DNA of 64,000 nucleotides from Dissulfurirhabdus thermomarina (GTDB lineage: Bacteria; Desulfobacterota; Dissulfuribacteria; Dissulfuribacterales; Dissulfurirhabdaceae), in the NCBI RefSeq assembly GCF_012979235.1, contig NZ_JAATWC010000010.1, positions 1 to 64,000 of the forward strand, written 5' to 3'. Below the pieces are notes generated by a model, which was given only the letters and a program-made list of their open reading frames with translations, was not told where the DNA came from and did not search any database. The translations under genes and the position numbers were made by a program. Shown here one piece after another: positions 19,619 through 28,105 of this stretch (within the stretch, counting starts at the first letter, position 1; each line of letters opens with the position of its first letter).

Positions 19619-19927
19619 AAGGTGAACCAGGGGCCCTGCCCGGTGCTATAGAAGGAAAGAGAGGGGAGGGTCGCCGGCCGAGGGGGACGGGGGTGGTGGG
19701 GGGGAGGAAGGCGGATTCTCAGGGAGGGGGCTTGGGGCTATAAAAAAAGAAGGCCGGGTGGGGGTGGGTTTGTTTTCTAGTAGCCCAGGGTCTTCACTCT
19801 GTCGGGGTACCGAATCTATCGGATCGGTTTCTCCAGCCGGCGGAGTCAAGCAACGTGGCGAAGGCGGCACACCCCGGAGGGAGGGAGTACCCTACACTCA
19901 CAGATATTCCTGTGGCTTTCGGGGAGG
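19619..19927. other. Purine/G-rich spacer before the cas6 remnant
   Basis: No gene is seen. From about 19655 to 19770 the plus strand is strongly purine-rich with several G runs (GGGGGACGGGGG at 19682-19693, then a run of seven G at about 19698), which could form a G-quadruplex. A run of seven A at about 19743-19749 follows. Base composition then drops towards the cas6 remnant, marking the left edge of an island. Confidence 0.5.
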
Positions 19928-19933
19928 ATGGCC

Positions 19934-20392
19934 ATGGATATTCAACGATTCCAGTTTACATGCACGTTCCGGGAAGCGTGCGCTTTGCCCCCTTTCAAGG
20001 GATCGGCCCTGAGAGGGCTTTTCGGGCGGGCGCTTAAACAGCTGACGTGTGCATTGCCTCGAAAGCCTTGTCCGGAATGCCCTTTGGCGTCGGCGTGTTG
20101 CTATGCTTTGGTCTTTGAAAACGTCTGTTCAGCGGGGTCTGGAGGGGAAGATCCAGGAGGGGCGCAGGGGACCTCACCCTATGTCTTGGAGCCCCCTCTA
20201 GATGGCCGGACGAGTTTTGCGGCTGGCGACATCTTTTCTTTCAGTTTGTTGATTTTTGGGCCTGCACTTCGGTTTCGTCCACATATCGTCTTTTCTGTGA
20301 TGCGTATGGGAGAAATAGGCATTGGCCGGAGGGGTCACAAAGGCCGCTTTAGGGTCGATCGGGTAACCTCCGATGAGGGATTACGACTCTAG
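19934..20392 (+). pseudogene. cas6: Truncated Cas6-family CRISPR endoribonuclease
   Basis: The 152 codons correspond to the N-terminal half of a Cas6 protein. They begin FQFTCTFREACALPPFKGSA, continue with LRGLFGRALKQLTC and a CPECPLASAC cysteine knuckle, and carry the family segment YVLEPPLDGRTSFAAGDIFS. Cas6 cuts pre-crRNA within repeats and normally has about 250-300 residues with a C-terminal ferredoxin-like domain. Here the frame ends right after GIGRRGHKGRFRVDRV, and the last codons (SDEGLRL) are encoded by a half CRISPR repeat and the first spacer bases. The C-terminal RNA-binding half is missing. GGGGAGG precedes the ATG at 19934. No other cas genes lie nearby. Base composition is AT-richer than the neighbours. 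Confidence 0.75.
20376..20387 (+). repeat. Half CRISPR repeat fused to cas6
   Basis: AGGGATTACGAC equals the last 12 bases of the array repeat. It lies 38 bp before the first full repeat, exactly one spacer length, so it is the surviving 3' part of a repeat whose 5' part is replaced by cas6 coding sequence. Confidence 0.75.
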
Positions 20393-20425
20393 AACCTGTT
20401 TCATTTTTTATGCCCTCCTTTTCTG

Positions 20426-20892
20426 GAAGGAATTGACCTGATTACTGAAGGGATTACGACCTCCTTTCACGTATAGGTTCGCATACCTGTCACCGGTGAA
20501 GGAATTGACCTGATTACTGAAGGGATTACGACCAAAATCCTCGAACGGATTGAGCCTACTAGTTCTTACTGAAGGAATTGACCTGATTACTGAAGGGATT
20601 ACGACGCTCCTTTCTTGAGATATTGACGAACGAAACTCGCGGAAGGAATTGACCTGATTACTGAAGGGATTACGACTCATATACTCCGCCGACTCTCCCG
20701 TTTATTGCGACAAGAAGGAATTGACCTGATTACTGAAGGGATTACGACGTTGACGCGGCGATGATCTCTTGCCGCGTCTCTTTCGAAGGAATTGACCTGA
20801 TTACTGAAGGGATTACGACCCGTCGAGCAAGAAACCTAAACGACGAAGCAGCTTATAGAAGGAATTGACCTGATTACTGAAGGGATTACGAC
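20426..20892 (+). CRISPR. CRISPR array, seven identical 35-nt repeats
   Basis: Seven perfect 35-nt repeats start at 20426, 20498, 20571, 20642, 20714, 20785 and 20858. Each begins GAAGGAATTGACCTGATTAC and ends TGAAGGGATTACGAC. The six full spacers are 36-38 nt and all differ. A further 38-nt spacer (20388-20425) lies between the half repeat and the first full repeat. Within the repeat, GAAGG and GATTAC each occur twice, so the repeat itself looks like an internal duplication. No leader is obvious, and the expected leader side has been lost into cas6. No cas1/cas2 or interference genes are in the window. Confidence 0.97.
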
Positions 20893-21558
20893 AGGATAAG
20901 CCCGCCCCATGTCGTGAGCCACTCAAGAGGGGTATCGGGGGCATTTGGCGGTGAGGAGGAGCTTTTTCGGGGTTTCATGGCCACGAAAGGACAGGCCGCT
21001 CCGTGGGGGATGAGGATTTTGTGGCCCGTCTTGAAAACCTAACCGGTCGGGTTTGAGACGCCGGAAGCCAGGGCGTCAGAAGAAGAGCAATAGGCAAGGT
21101 GTCCCAGGAATTTCGAGGCCGGCGAGGCAGCCATCGGTGAAGAGGAGCAGGAAGAGCCGCTCGGCTGCGGCGCGCCGGTGGTGCAGCAGCAAGACGCCGC
21201 CGGAGGCGCCGAGCAGGAGGGCCAGGGCGATGGACAGCGATACGGGCATGACACGCTCCCTCCGCGACGAGGACGGGCCCACGGCGTGGCTCGGCGTTGT
21301 GCAGGCCGGGGATCGAAGTACATCTTCGGCCTGTCTGCGCCGGCGGCCCGTGGGGGAAAGACGGCGGCGGCACGGACCGGCCAGCGTTCGACGAAGACGT
21401 GCACGCCGCGACGGGCCGCACCTCCCCGCCTGCGCGGACTAGGCGCCTCCCTGGCGCCCGGGCGGGGCGCCCCGGACACCCCAGAGGCAGGGCGGGAGCG
21501 GGCGCCACGGTGCACGGTGGGCGGCCGAGCCCCGCCCATCCCGTGCACACGTCGGGGG
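20893..21558. other. Region between CRISPR array and katG
   Basis: Composition returns to high GC after about 21100. Apart from one doubtful small membrane-protein frame on the minus strand (21076-21249), I see no gene. The right flank of the array (20893-20975) has no long AT-rich leader. Confidence 0.5.
21076..21249 (-). CDS. Possible small membrane protein
   Basis: The 57-residue frame starts MPVSLSIALALLLGASGGVL, giving one clear membrane helix, and ends with a second hydrophobic stretch (CLLLFF). A good GGAGGGAG ribosome binding site stands 8 bases before the ATG. It could be a real short protein or the surviving start of a longer gene. It is not recognised. Confidence 0.35.
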   Translation of the reverse strand: MPVSLSIALALLLGASGGVLLLHHRRAAAERLFLLLFTDGCLAGLEIPGTPCLLLFF

Positions 21559-23739
21559 CTATTTCAGGTCGAAGCGGTCCAGGTTCATGACCTTGTCCCA
21601 CGCGGCCACGAAGTCGTGGACCAGTTTTTCCCGGCCGTCTGCGGCACCGTAGACCTCGGCCACGGCCCGCAGCTCGTCGTGGTGGCCGAAGACCAGGTCC
21701 ACCCGGGTCGCCGTCCACTTCAACCCGCCCGTGTTCCTGTCGTAGCCGTTGTAGAGGTGGTGCCGGTCGTCGGCGGGTTTCCATTCCGTTCCCATGTCCA
21801 GGAGATTGACGAAGAAGTCGTTGGTGAGGGTGCCGGGTGCGGCGGTGAGGACCCCGTGTTTTTCGTAGTTGTACACGGCCCCCAGGACCCGCAGCCCGCC
21901 CACCAGGGCGGTCATCTCGGGCACGGTGAGGGTGAGGAGCTGGGCCTTGTCCACCAGGCAGTACTCCGGCGTGCCCAAGACATCGTCCTCGGCGACGGGG
22001 CCCCGATCCTGCCAGTAGTTGCGGAATCCGTCGGCCGAAGGCTCCATGGCCGAATAGAAGGCCTCGTCCGTCTGGTCCCGGCCCGCGTCCACCCTTCCCG
22101 GGGCGAAGGGCACGGTGATCTCAACCCCGGCCTTCCTGGCCGCAGCCTCCACAGCGGCGCACCCGCCCAGCACGATGAGGTCCGCCATGGAGACCCCCTT
22201 GCCCCCCCGCGCCCTTTCGTTGAACCTCTCCTGGATGCCCTCGTAGACGGAGAGCACCTTGGCCAGGTCCTGGGGGTGGTTGACCGCCCAGTCCTTCTGG
22301 GGGGCGAGGCGGAGACGGCCGCCGTTGGCCCCCCCGCGCCTGTCCGAATCCCTGTAGGTGGCGGCCGCGGACCAGGCCGTGTAGACGAGCCGGGCCACAT
22401 CCAGGCCCGAGGCCAGGATCTCCCTTTTCAGCGCCCGGATGTCGTCCTGATCGATCGGTTCGTGAACGCGCTCGGGCAGGGGATCCTGCCAGACGAAGAC
22501 CTCCTCGGGCACCTCGGGACCGAGGTAGCAGGAGCGGGGCCCGAGATCCCTGTGGATGAGCTTGAACCAGGCCTTTGCAAAGGCCGCCTCGAATTCCTCG
22601 GGGTTCTTCAGGAGCCGCCGGGCGATCTCGGAGTAGACCGGGTCGAACCGCAGGGCCAGGTCGGCCGTGAGCATCATGGGCGGGTGCTTCTTCTGCGGGT
22701 CGTGGGCGTCGGGAACGACGGCCTGCGCGTCCTTGGCCACCCACTGCTGCTTGCCCGCCGGGCTCTTGGTCAGTTCCCACTCGTTGTTGAAGAGCAGGTG
22801 GAGGTACTGGACGCCGAAACGCGTGGGGGTGGGCGACCAGGCAAGCTCGAACCCGGACGTGAAGGTGTCCGGCCCCTTGCCGGTCTTGTAGTCGAACTTC
22901 CAGCCCAGGCCCTGTTGTTCCGGGGGCGATGAGGCGGGGTCCGGCCCCAGGTGGATGTCCTCGGCCGCACCATGGCACTTGCCGAAGGCGTGCCCGCCGG
23001 CGATCAGGGCCACGGTCTCCTCGTCGTCCATGCCCATGCGCCCGAAGGCCACCCGGATCTCCTCGGCGGAGGCCACGGGGTCGGGATGGCCCCCGGGGCC
23101 CTCCGGGTTCACGTAGATCAGGCCCATCTCCGTGGCGGCGAAGGGCTTCTCCAGGCCCCCTCCCTTGAAGCGCTCCTTGCCGGTGAGCATCTCCTCTTCC
23201 GGGCCCCAGTCCGCCCCCTCGTCCGGTTCCCAGGCGTCCTCGCGCCCCAGGGCGAAGCCGATGACCTTGACGCCCATGGATTCCAGGGCCGCGTTGCCGG
23301 CGAGCACGATGAGGTCGGCCCAGGACAGCTTCCGGCCGTATTTCCGCTTCACGGGCCAGAGCAGACGGACGGCCTTGTCCAGGCTGATGTTGTCCGGCCA
23401 ATCGATGCGGGGGGCGAAGCGGATCCCGCCGCCCCTGGCCCCGCCCCTGCCGTCGTGGATCCGGTAGCTGCCCGCGCTGTGCCAGGCCAGGCGGATGAAG
23501 AGGGGCCCGTAGTGGCCGAAATCCGCCGGCCACCAGTCCTGGGACTGGGTCATGAGCTCCTGGAGGTCCTTCTTGACGGCTGCCAGGTCCAGTTGCCCGC
23601 ATTCCTTCCTGTAGTCATATTCCGGCCCGTAGGGGTTGGAATCCGGGCACTTCTGCCGCAGCACCTTGAGGTTCAACCTGTTTGGCCACCAGTCCGTGAT
23701 CCACCTCTTCTTCCTGACATTTTGGGTCTTCTCTTCCAT
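21559..23739 (-). CDS. katG: Catalase-peroxidase KatG
   Basis: The 726-residue heme enzyme breaks down hydrogen peroxide by catalase and peroxidase activity. The distal site [11 protein letters not shown] and proximal [11 protein letters not shown] are present. The Trp (in AWHS), Tyr (IYVNPEG) and Met (FGRMGM) of the KatG Met-Tyr-Trp crosslink are all conserved, so catalase activity is expected. The second, heme-free domain follows from about 420 ([20 protein letters not shown]). The proximal motif differs slightly from the usual GGHTFGKTHGA. GGAGGGAGCC precedes the ATG. The perR gene lies 149 bp upstream on the same strand. Confidence 0.97.
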   Translation of the reverse strand: MEEKTQNVRKKRWITDWWPNRLNLKVLRQKCPDSNPYGPEYDYRKECGQLDLAAVKKDLQELMTQSQDWWPADFGHYGPLFIRLAWHSAGSYRIHDGRGGARGGGIRFAPRIDWPDNISLDKAVRLLWPVKRKYGRKLSWADLIVLAGNAALESMGVKVIGFALGREDAWEPDEGADWGPEEEMLTGKERFKGGGLEKPFAATEMGLIYVNPEGPGGHPDPVASAEEIRVAFGRMGMDDEETVALIAGGHAFGKCHGAAEDIHLGPDPASSPPEQQGLGWKFDYKTGKGPDTFTSGFELAWSPTPTRFGVQYLHLLFNNEWELTKSPAGKQQWVAKDAQAVVPDAHDPQKKHPPMMLTADLALRFDPVYSEIARRLLKNPEEFEAAFAKAWFKLIHRDLGPRSCYLGPEVPEEVFVWQDPLPERVHEPIDQDDIRALKREILASGLDVARLVYTAWSAAATYRDSDRRGGANGGRLRLAPQKDWAVNHPQDLAKVLSVYEGIQERFNERARGGKGVSMADLIVLGGCAAVEAAARKAGVEITVPFAPGRVDAGRDQTDEAFYSAMEPSADGFRNYWQDRGPVAEDDVLGTPEYCLVDKAQLLTLTVPEMTALVGGLRVLGAVYNYEKHGVLTAAPGTLTNDFFVNLLDMGTEWKPADDRHHLYNGYDRNTGGLKWTATRVDLVFGHHDELRAVAEVYGAADGREKLVHDFVAAWDKVMNLDRFDLK

Positions 23740-23849
23740 GGCTCCCTCCTTGTTCCCCTCGGACCGAGGGCTCGTCCCGGGCCGCGCCCGCTTTCCCGGC
23801 CGTTACATCTTCGCCTGCACGGCCGCAAAGACCACCAACACCTCAAAAA

Positions 23850-23864
23850 GAAATAAATTCTCCA
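23850..23864. promoter_or_regulatory. Possible PerR operator before katG
   Basis: On the minus strand TGGAGAAT is followed by TTATTTC, an imperfect AT-rich inverted repeat. It shares the half site TGGAGAAT with the sequence upstream of perR at 24389. It lies 111-125 bp before the katG start. Confidence 0.35.
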
Positions 23865-23888
23865 GATAATCGTTCTCGATCATAGGGC

Positions 23889-24347
23889 TCAAGGCAGCAC
23901 TGACTTCCGGTTTTTCTCTTGGCATTCCGGGCAGATGCCGAAGAAGTCCACGCGGTGGTTGACGATCCTGAACCCGGTCTTCGCGCTCACCTCCCGGCTG
24001 AGCCCTTCGAAGCCTGCCAGGTCCAGGTCCATGATCTTCCGGCACCGGATGCAGACCACGTGGGGGTGCGGATAGGGTCTGTTCCCGTCATAGCGGTTTC
24101 CCCCCTCGGGGAACCCCAGTTCCAGCACCTCGCCCAGTTCCTTCAAAAGCGAGATCGTCTTGTAGATGGTGGCCAGGCTGGTGGTGGGGAAGTCCCTTTG
24201 CACCTGCCTGTAGATGGCCTCGACACCGGGGTGGCCTCGGCTCTCGGAGAGGATCTTGAGGACCGCCAGCCGCTGGGGCGTGATGCGGAACTTGCGCTCC
24301 CGCAACCGCGCGAGCATCGCTTCCAGTCTTGTCCGGGGGTCTCCCAA
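23889..24347 (-). CDS. perR: Fur-family peroxide-responsive repressor, PerR-like
   Basis: The 152-residue protein has an N-terminal winged helix (KFRITPQRLAVLKILSESRGHP; shown here in part as RITPQRLAVLKIL) with the recognition region TSLATIYKTISLLKELG. The metal-sensing C-terminal part has HPHVVCIRCRK and ICPEC, giving two CxxC pairs for structural zinc. Adjacent katG on the same strand supports a PerR rather than a Fur role. The start may be TTG 24347, preceded by GAGGAGGAGG at about 13 bases, or ATG 24317; family alignment fits either. A 15-bp imperfect palindrome 42 bp upstream may be an autoregulatory operator. Confidence 0.88.
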   Translation of the reverse strand: MGDPRTRLEAMLARLRERKFRITPQRLAVLKILSESRGHPGVEAIYRQVQRDFPTTSLATIYKTISLLKELGEVLELGFPEGGNRYDGNRPYPHPHVVCIRCRKIMDLDLAGFEGLSREVSAKTGFRIVNHRVDFFGICPECQEKNRKSVLP

Positions 24348-24388
24348 TGGAGCGGCGGTCCTCCTCCTCGTTTCCGGAACCTAGTTTT

Positions 24389-24403
24389 GGAGAATAATTT
24401 TCC
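24389..24403. promoter_or_regulatory. Possible PerR operator before perR
   Basis: GGAGAATAATTTTCC matches its own reverse complement at 12 of 15 positions in a 7-1-7 layout, as expected for Fur/PerR boxes. It shares TGGAGAAT with a site before katG. Confidence 0.4.
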
Positions 24404-24940
24404 GTTAAAAACAAGTCAATAAAAAAATCGGGCGCCGCCCCGGGGAGGGGGATCGGGGTGGGTGCCTCCGAAATCCATGGGGTCCCGGGCGGTTCGAGGT
24501 GCCGCGGCACGGCCCGCCCGGACCTGCGACGCCCGGGAGCCCCCGATGCGGCGCTGACTGCTGCGTCCGAAATACCTGGGCGCCAAGGGGTTGGCGGCGC
24601 TCCGGCGGGAGGGACCCTCGGCCAGGGCGGCGCCGGCGGGGACGAGGCTGCCGCCGTCACCCGCAGCTGGAACGCTCCCGGGTGCTTGCCGATCCTGTGG
24701 CCGGGATCGCCGCCGTCCTGCCGGGGCGGCACGCCGGCGGGGTCGCCGAAGAGTGGATGACTTTTGATGTAAAAATATCAAGTTATACAATCCCGCCGCC
24801 GGCCGGCGAGCTCTCCCCGTTTTTTTTGTCCCCCTGCAAAATCTTCTTGCTTTCTCTGCGGGGGATACATATATGGGGGGAGAGGATCCCCTCCCCGTGG
24901 GGGGGCGAAGATCATCGTCCTGGAGAGGCCAGAAAAAACG
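24404..24940. other. Intergenic region before the kamA operon
   Basis: No gene is supported in these 537 bp. An AT-rich patch at 24760-24790 contains the inverted repeat TTGAT...ATCAA (24764-24781) and TTATACAAT, a likely promoter or operator. Further on, a T-run (24821-24828), GATACATATAT (about 24864) and a hairpin with GGGGAG/CTCCCC arms (24877-24896) lie just before kamA and could act on its mRNA. Confidence 0.45.
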
Positions 24941-26344
24941 ATGAAAGAGACCAGAAGCTTCACAGTCAAAGGCGCCAGACCGTGCCCCACCACGGAGGCA
25001 AGCGTCCTGGAAAGCGAGGACGACGAACCTCCGTCGACAGCCGCGGCAAAGTCCCCTTCGCCCACTTCCGCCTTCCGCCCGTTCAGGGCCATCCCCTCCG
25101 CCAACCGCACCTCCTCCCTCTCTCCCGCCGGTTTCTGCGCCAAATCCTGGGATTCCTGGCGGTGGCAGCTCAAGAGGCGGTTCCGCAACCTGACCGAGCT
25201 GGCCCGCGCATTTCCCGAGATCGATATCGTCCCGGAAATGGTGGAAGCGGCCCTCAAGTTCCCGCTGGCCATCACGCCGTACTATGCCTCATTGATCCGG
25301 GAATGGAACCCGTCCGACCCCGTGTACCGGATGGCCGTGCCCCAGCCCGAGGAGTTGTACGACCCTCCCTTTCTCCAGAACGACCCCCTGGAGGAAGACC
25401 ACGACATGGCGGTCCCGGGCCTGGTCCACCGCTATGCCGACCGGGCGCTCCTCCTGGCCACCTCGATGTGCGCCATGTATTGCCGCCACTGCACCCGCAA
25501 GCGGGTGGCGGGGCGGCGGGAATGGTCCCTCGCCCCGTCCCGGCTGAAGAGGATCGTCGACTATCTCCGCGCCAATCCCCAGATCCGTGACGTGATCATC
25601 TCCGGCGGCGACCCCCTGACCATGGCAACCGAACGGCTGGAAACCATCCTGGCGGCCGTCCGTTCGGTGGAGTCGGTGGAGATCATCCGGATCGGCAGCC
25701 GGACGCCGGTCACCCTCCCCATGCGGATCACCGACGAACTCACCGCCATGCTCCGCCGGTACCAGCCGATATGGCTGAACACCCATTTCAACCATCCCAA
25801 CGAGCTCACCACTACGGCGAGCCAGGCCCTGGCAAGGCTGGTGGACGCCGGCATCCAGGTGGGGAACCAGACCGTCCTCCTCAAGGGGGTGAACGACGAT
25901 CCGCAGGTGCTCGAGACCCTTTTCCGCGCCCTGGTCCGCAACCGGGTCCGGCCGTACTACCTTTTCCAGTGTGACCTGGTCCGGGGGGTGGAACACTTCC
26001 GCACCTCCATCAGCCAGGGTATCGCCATCATGGAATACCTGCGGGGGCGGCTGAGCGGCCTCGCCATCCCCACGTACGTGGTGGACGCCCCGGGGGGCGG
26101 CGGCAAGATCCCGGTCCTTCCCAACTACGTGGTCACCGTGAGCCCCACCCACACGGTGCTCAGGAACTTCGAGGGGATGCTGGTGAGCTACCCCGAGCCC
26201 CGGCAGGACAACGGAGGCCAAGGGCCTTGCGCCGGCACCGCCGCTGAGGCGCCGACGGTCTTCGATCTCGCCGCCGGCGGCTGCGGCACGATCCTGCCCG
26301 AGAGGTCGGCCAGGATCCTCCGGCGGGCCCGACGCCGTTCTTGA
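24941..26344 (+). CDS. kamA: Lysine 2,3-aminomutase family radical SAM enzyme
   Basis: The 467-residue enzyme is predicted to convert L-lysine to L-beta-lysine using S-adenosylmethionine, a 4Fe-4S cluster and PLP. The cluster motif is CAMYCRHC (Cys 177, 181, 184). GGDPL follows at about 222. The PLP lysine is K389 in APGGGGKIPVLPN. The acidic substrate contacts of true lysine aminomutases appear conserved (VDAGIQVGNQ and CDLVRG), unlike EpmB. The first 65 or so residues are low in complexity and may be poorly predicted; ATG 24941 has GGAG about 14 bases upstream. It is the first gene of a five-gene operon with acyltransferase, deacetylase and ATP-grasp domains. Confidence 0.9.
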   Translation: MKETRSFTVKGARPCPTTEASVLESEDDEPPSTAAAKSPSPTSAFRPFRAIPSANRTSSLSPAGFCAKSWDSWRWQLKRRFRNLTELARAFPEIDIVPEMVEAALKFPLAITPYYASLIREWNPSDPVYRMAVPQPEELYDPPFLQNDPLEEDHDMAVPGLVHRYADRALLLATSMCAMYCRHCTRKRVAGRREWSLAPSRLKRIVDYLRANPQIRDVIISGGDPLTMATERLETILAAVRSVESVEIIRIGSRTPVTLPMRITDELTAMLRRYQPIWLNTHFNHPNELTTTASQALARLVDAGIQVGNQTVLLKGVNDDPQVLETLFRALVRNRVRPYYLFQCDLVRGVEHFRTSISQGIAIMEYLRGRLSGLAIPTYVVDAPGGGGKIPVLPNYVVTVSPTHTVLRNFEGMLVSYPEPRQDNGGQGPCAGTAAEAPTVFDLAAGGCGTILPERSARILRRARRRS

Positions 26345-26356
26345 ACCGGGGGCGAT

Positions 26357-28078
26357 ATGATCCGTATCCGAAGGATTTTCAGTTCCTTTCGACAGGAAGG
26401 GACCATCGCCCAGGTGCAGGATCTCTTCCTGGCGAACTTCAGCGGTGCTGCCGAGGTGGCCGACCAGATCCCCCAGCGGCTGGACGACCCTCTGAGCGCG
26501 GGCTACCGCACCGTGCTGCTGGTGGCGGAACGCCCCACGGGCAAGGTGGTGGGGTTCGCGCTGCTGCTCCACTTCACCGACGCCCACTTCGCCTTCCTGG
26601 ACTTCATGGCCGTGGCGGGTGGGCTCCGCGGCGGCGGGGTCGGCGGCGCCCTTTACGAGGCGGTGCGGGAGTTCTGCCGAGGAGTGGGCTGTCACGGCCT
26701 CTACCTCGAGGCGCTCCCCGACAACCCCCTGCCCGGCATGGACGAAGCCACCCTTGCCGAAAACCGGAAACGGCTCCGCTTTTACGAACGGTATTCCGTG
26801 CTGCCGGTGGTGGGCACCGCCTACGAGACCCCCATCGGGGAAGGCCCGGCGCCCATGCTCCTTTTCGACGGGCTCGGCCGGACCTCACCCTTGCGGCGGA
26901 AGGAGGCGCAGGCCGCGGTACGGTTGATCCTCTCCCGCAAATACGCCGCCATCACCGACCGGAAGTACATCAGGCTGGTGGTGGAGTCCTTTACCGACGA
27001 CCCGGTCCGCCTGCGGCCGCCGCGGTACATCAAGCGCACCGCGCAGAAGGACGGGGTGGCCACCGGCCGTCTCGCCAAGCCCTTCGCCCTGTTCATCACC
27101 CGGGAGCACATCATCCACCATGTCCATGACACCGGCTACGTGGAACGACCGACCAGGGTCAACGCCCTGGCGGAGGCCGTCCAAGGCCTGGAACTCTTCC
27201 AGGAGCAGCCCATCCGCCATTACGGCGACCAGTTCATCACCGCGGTGCACGACGCCGAGTTCCTCGCCTATCTCAAGAAGGTGTGCAAGGGGCTGCCGCC
27301 GAACAAGGCGGTCTATCCGTACGTCTTCCCGGTGCGCCGCCCCGAGCGGAGGCCCAGGGAGCTCGCCGTCCGCGCCGGCTACTACTGCATCGACACCTTC
27401 ACCCCCCTCACCCGGAACGCCTTCGATGCCGCGCGCAAGGCGGTGGACGCCGCCTTGAGCGGCGCCGATGCCATCTTGAAAGGCGCGCCGGTGGCCTACG
27501 TGCTCTGCAGGCCGCCTGGGCACCACGCGGAACACAGGCTGTTCGGCGGGTTCTGTTACATGAACAACAGCGCCATCGCCGCCAACCGGCTGAGCGCCAT
27601 GGGGCGGACCGCCGTTCTCGACATCGACTTCCACCACGGCAACGGCACCCAGGATATCTTCTACCGCCGCGGCGACGTGCTCACCGTTTCCATCCACGGC
27701 CACCCCAACCACGCCTATCCCTACTTCAGCGGCTTTGCCGACGAAACCGGCGAGGGGGAAGGGAAGGGGGCCAACCTCAACCTGCCCTTGCCGGAGAATA
27801 CCGGCGGCCGCGACTATCTGGCGGCGCTGGATGAGGCCCTCCGGCGGATCGGCCGGTTCGCGCCGCAGTTCCTCGTGGTCAGCCTGGGGTTCGACACCAT
27901 GGCCGGCGACCCCACCGGGTCGTTCCGCCTTTCCGCCCGGGCTCTTGAGGAGATCGGGCGCAAGCTCGCCTCCCTCAGGCGCCCCCTCCTGCTGGTGCAG
28001 GAAGGAGGCTACAGCATCGCCAACCTCAAGCGGGGGGCCAAGGCGCTCTTCCGCGGCGTCGCCTCCCGCATCCGCTAA
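26357..28078 (+). CDS. GNAT acetyltransferase fused to HDAC-type acetylpolyamine amidohydrolase
   Basis: The 573-residue protein is a fusion. Residues about 1-170 form a GNAT N-acetyltransferase (FMAVAGGLRGGGVGGALYEA, the acetyl-CoA loop). Residues about 240-573 form a histone-deacetylase-fold amidohydrolase with RPPGHHAE (385), GFCYMNNSAIAA (398) and DIDFHHGNGTQ (422). Zinc ligands D424, H426 and D513 (GFDTMAGDP) and the catalytic Tyr552 (EGGY) are present, so the deacetylase should be active. The closest known activities remove acetyl groups from acetylated polyamines and lysine-like amines. Having acetylase and deacetylase in one chain, next to kamA, suggests reversible acetylation of a beta-lysine product. 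It starts 13 bp after kamA. Confidence 0.85.
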   Translation: MIRIRRIFSSFRQEGTIAQVQDLFLANFSGAAEVADQIPQRLDDPLSAGYRTVLLVAERPTGKVVGFALLLHFTDAHFAFLDFMAVAGGLRGGGVGGALYEAVREFCRGVGCHGLYLEALPDNPLPGMDEATLAENRKRLRFYERYSVLPVVGTAYETPIGEGPAPMLLFDGLGRTSPLRRKEAQAAVRLILSRKYAAITDRKYIRLVVESFTDDPVRLRPPRYIKRTAQKDGVATGRLAKPFALFITREHIIHHVHDTGYVERPTRVNALAEAVQGLELFQEQPIRHYGDQFITAVHDAEFLAYLKKVCKGLPPNKAVYPYVFPVRRPERRPRELAVRAGYYCIDTFTPLTRNAFDAARKAVDAALSGADAILKGAPVAYVLCRPPGHHAEHRLFGGFCYMNNSAIAANRLSAMGRTAVLDIDFHHGNGTQDIFYRRGDVLTVSIHGHPNHAYPYFSGFADETGEGEGKGANLNLPLPENTGGRDYLAALDEALRRIGRFAPQFLVVSLGFDTMAGDPTGSFRLSARALEEIGRKLASLRRPLLLVQEGGYSIANLKRGAKALFRGVASRIR

Positions 28079-28105
28079 CAAACCCTTTTCCCCATGGAGA
28101 CTCCT

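Noticed and set aside
22861-22930. A glutamine in EQQGLGWK of KatG looked like loss of the crosslinking methionine.
   Set aside because: Counting from the tyrosine in IYVNPEG places the crosslink methionine in FGRMGM, which is conserved. The glutamine position is normal in other KatG proteins.
24404-24940. Possible gene remnant between perR and kamA.
   Set aside because: Frames on both strands are Pro/Arg/Gly-rich with no recognisable motif or start signal.
24941-26344. KamA as the EF-P-modifying enzyme EpmB.
   Set aside because: The substrate-binding acidic residues of lysine 2,3-aminomutase appear present, and no efp or epmA is adjacent.
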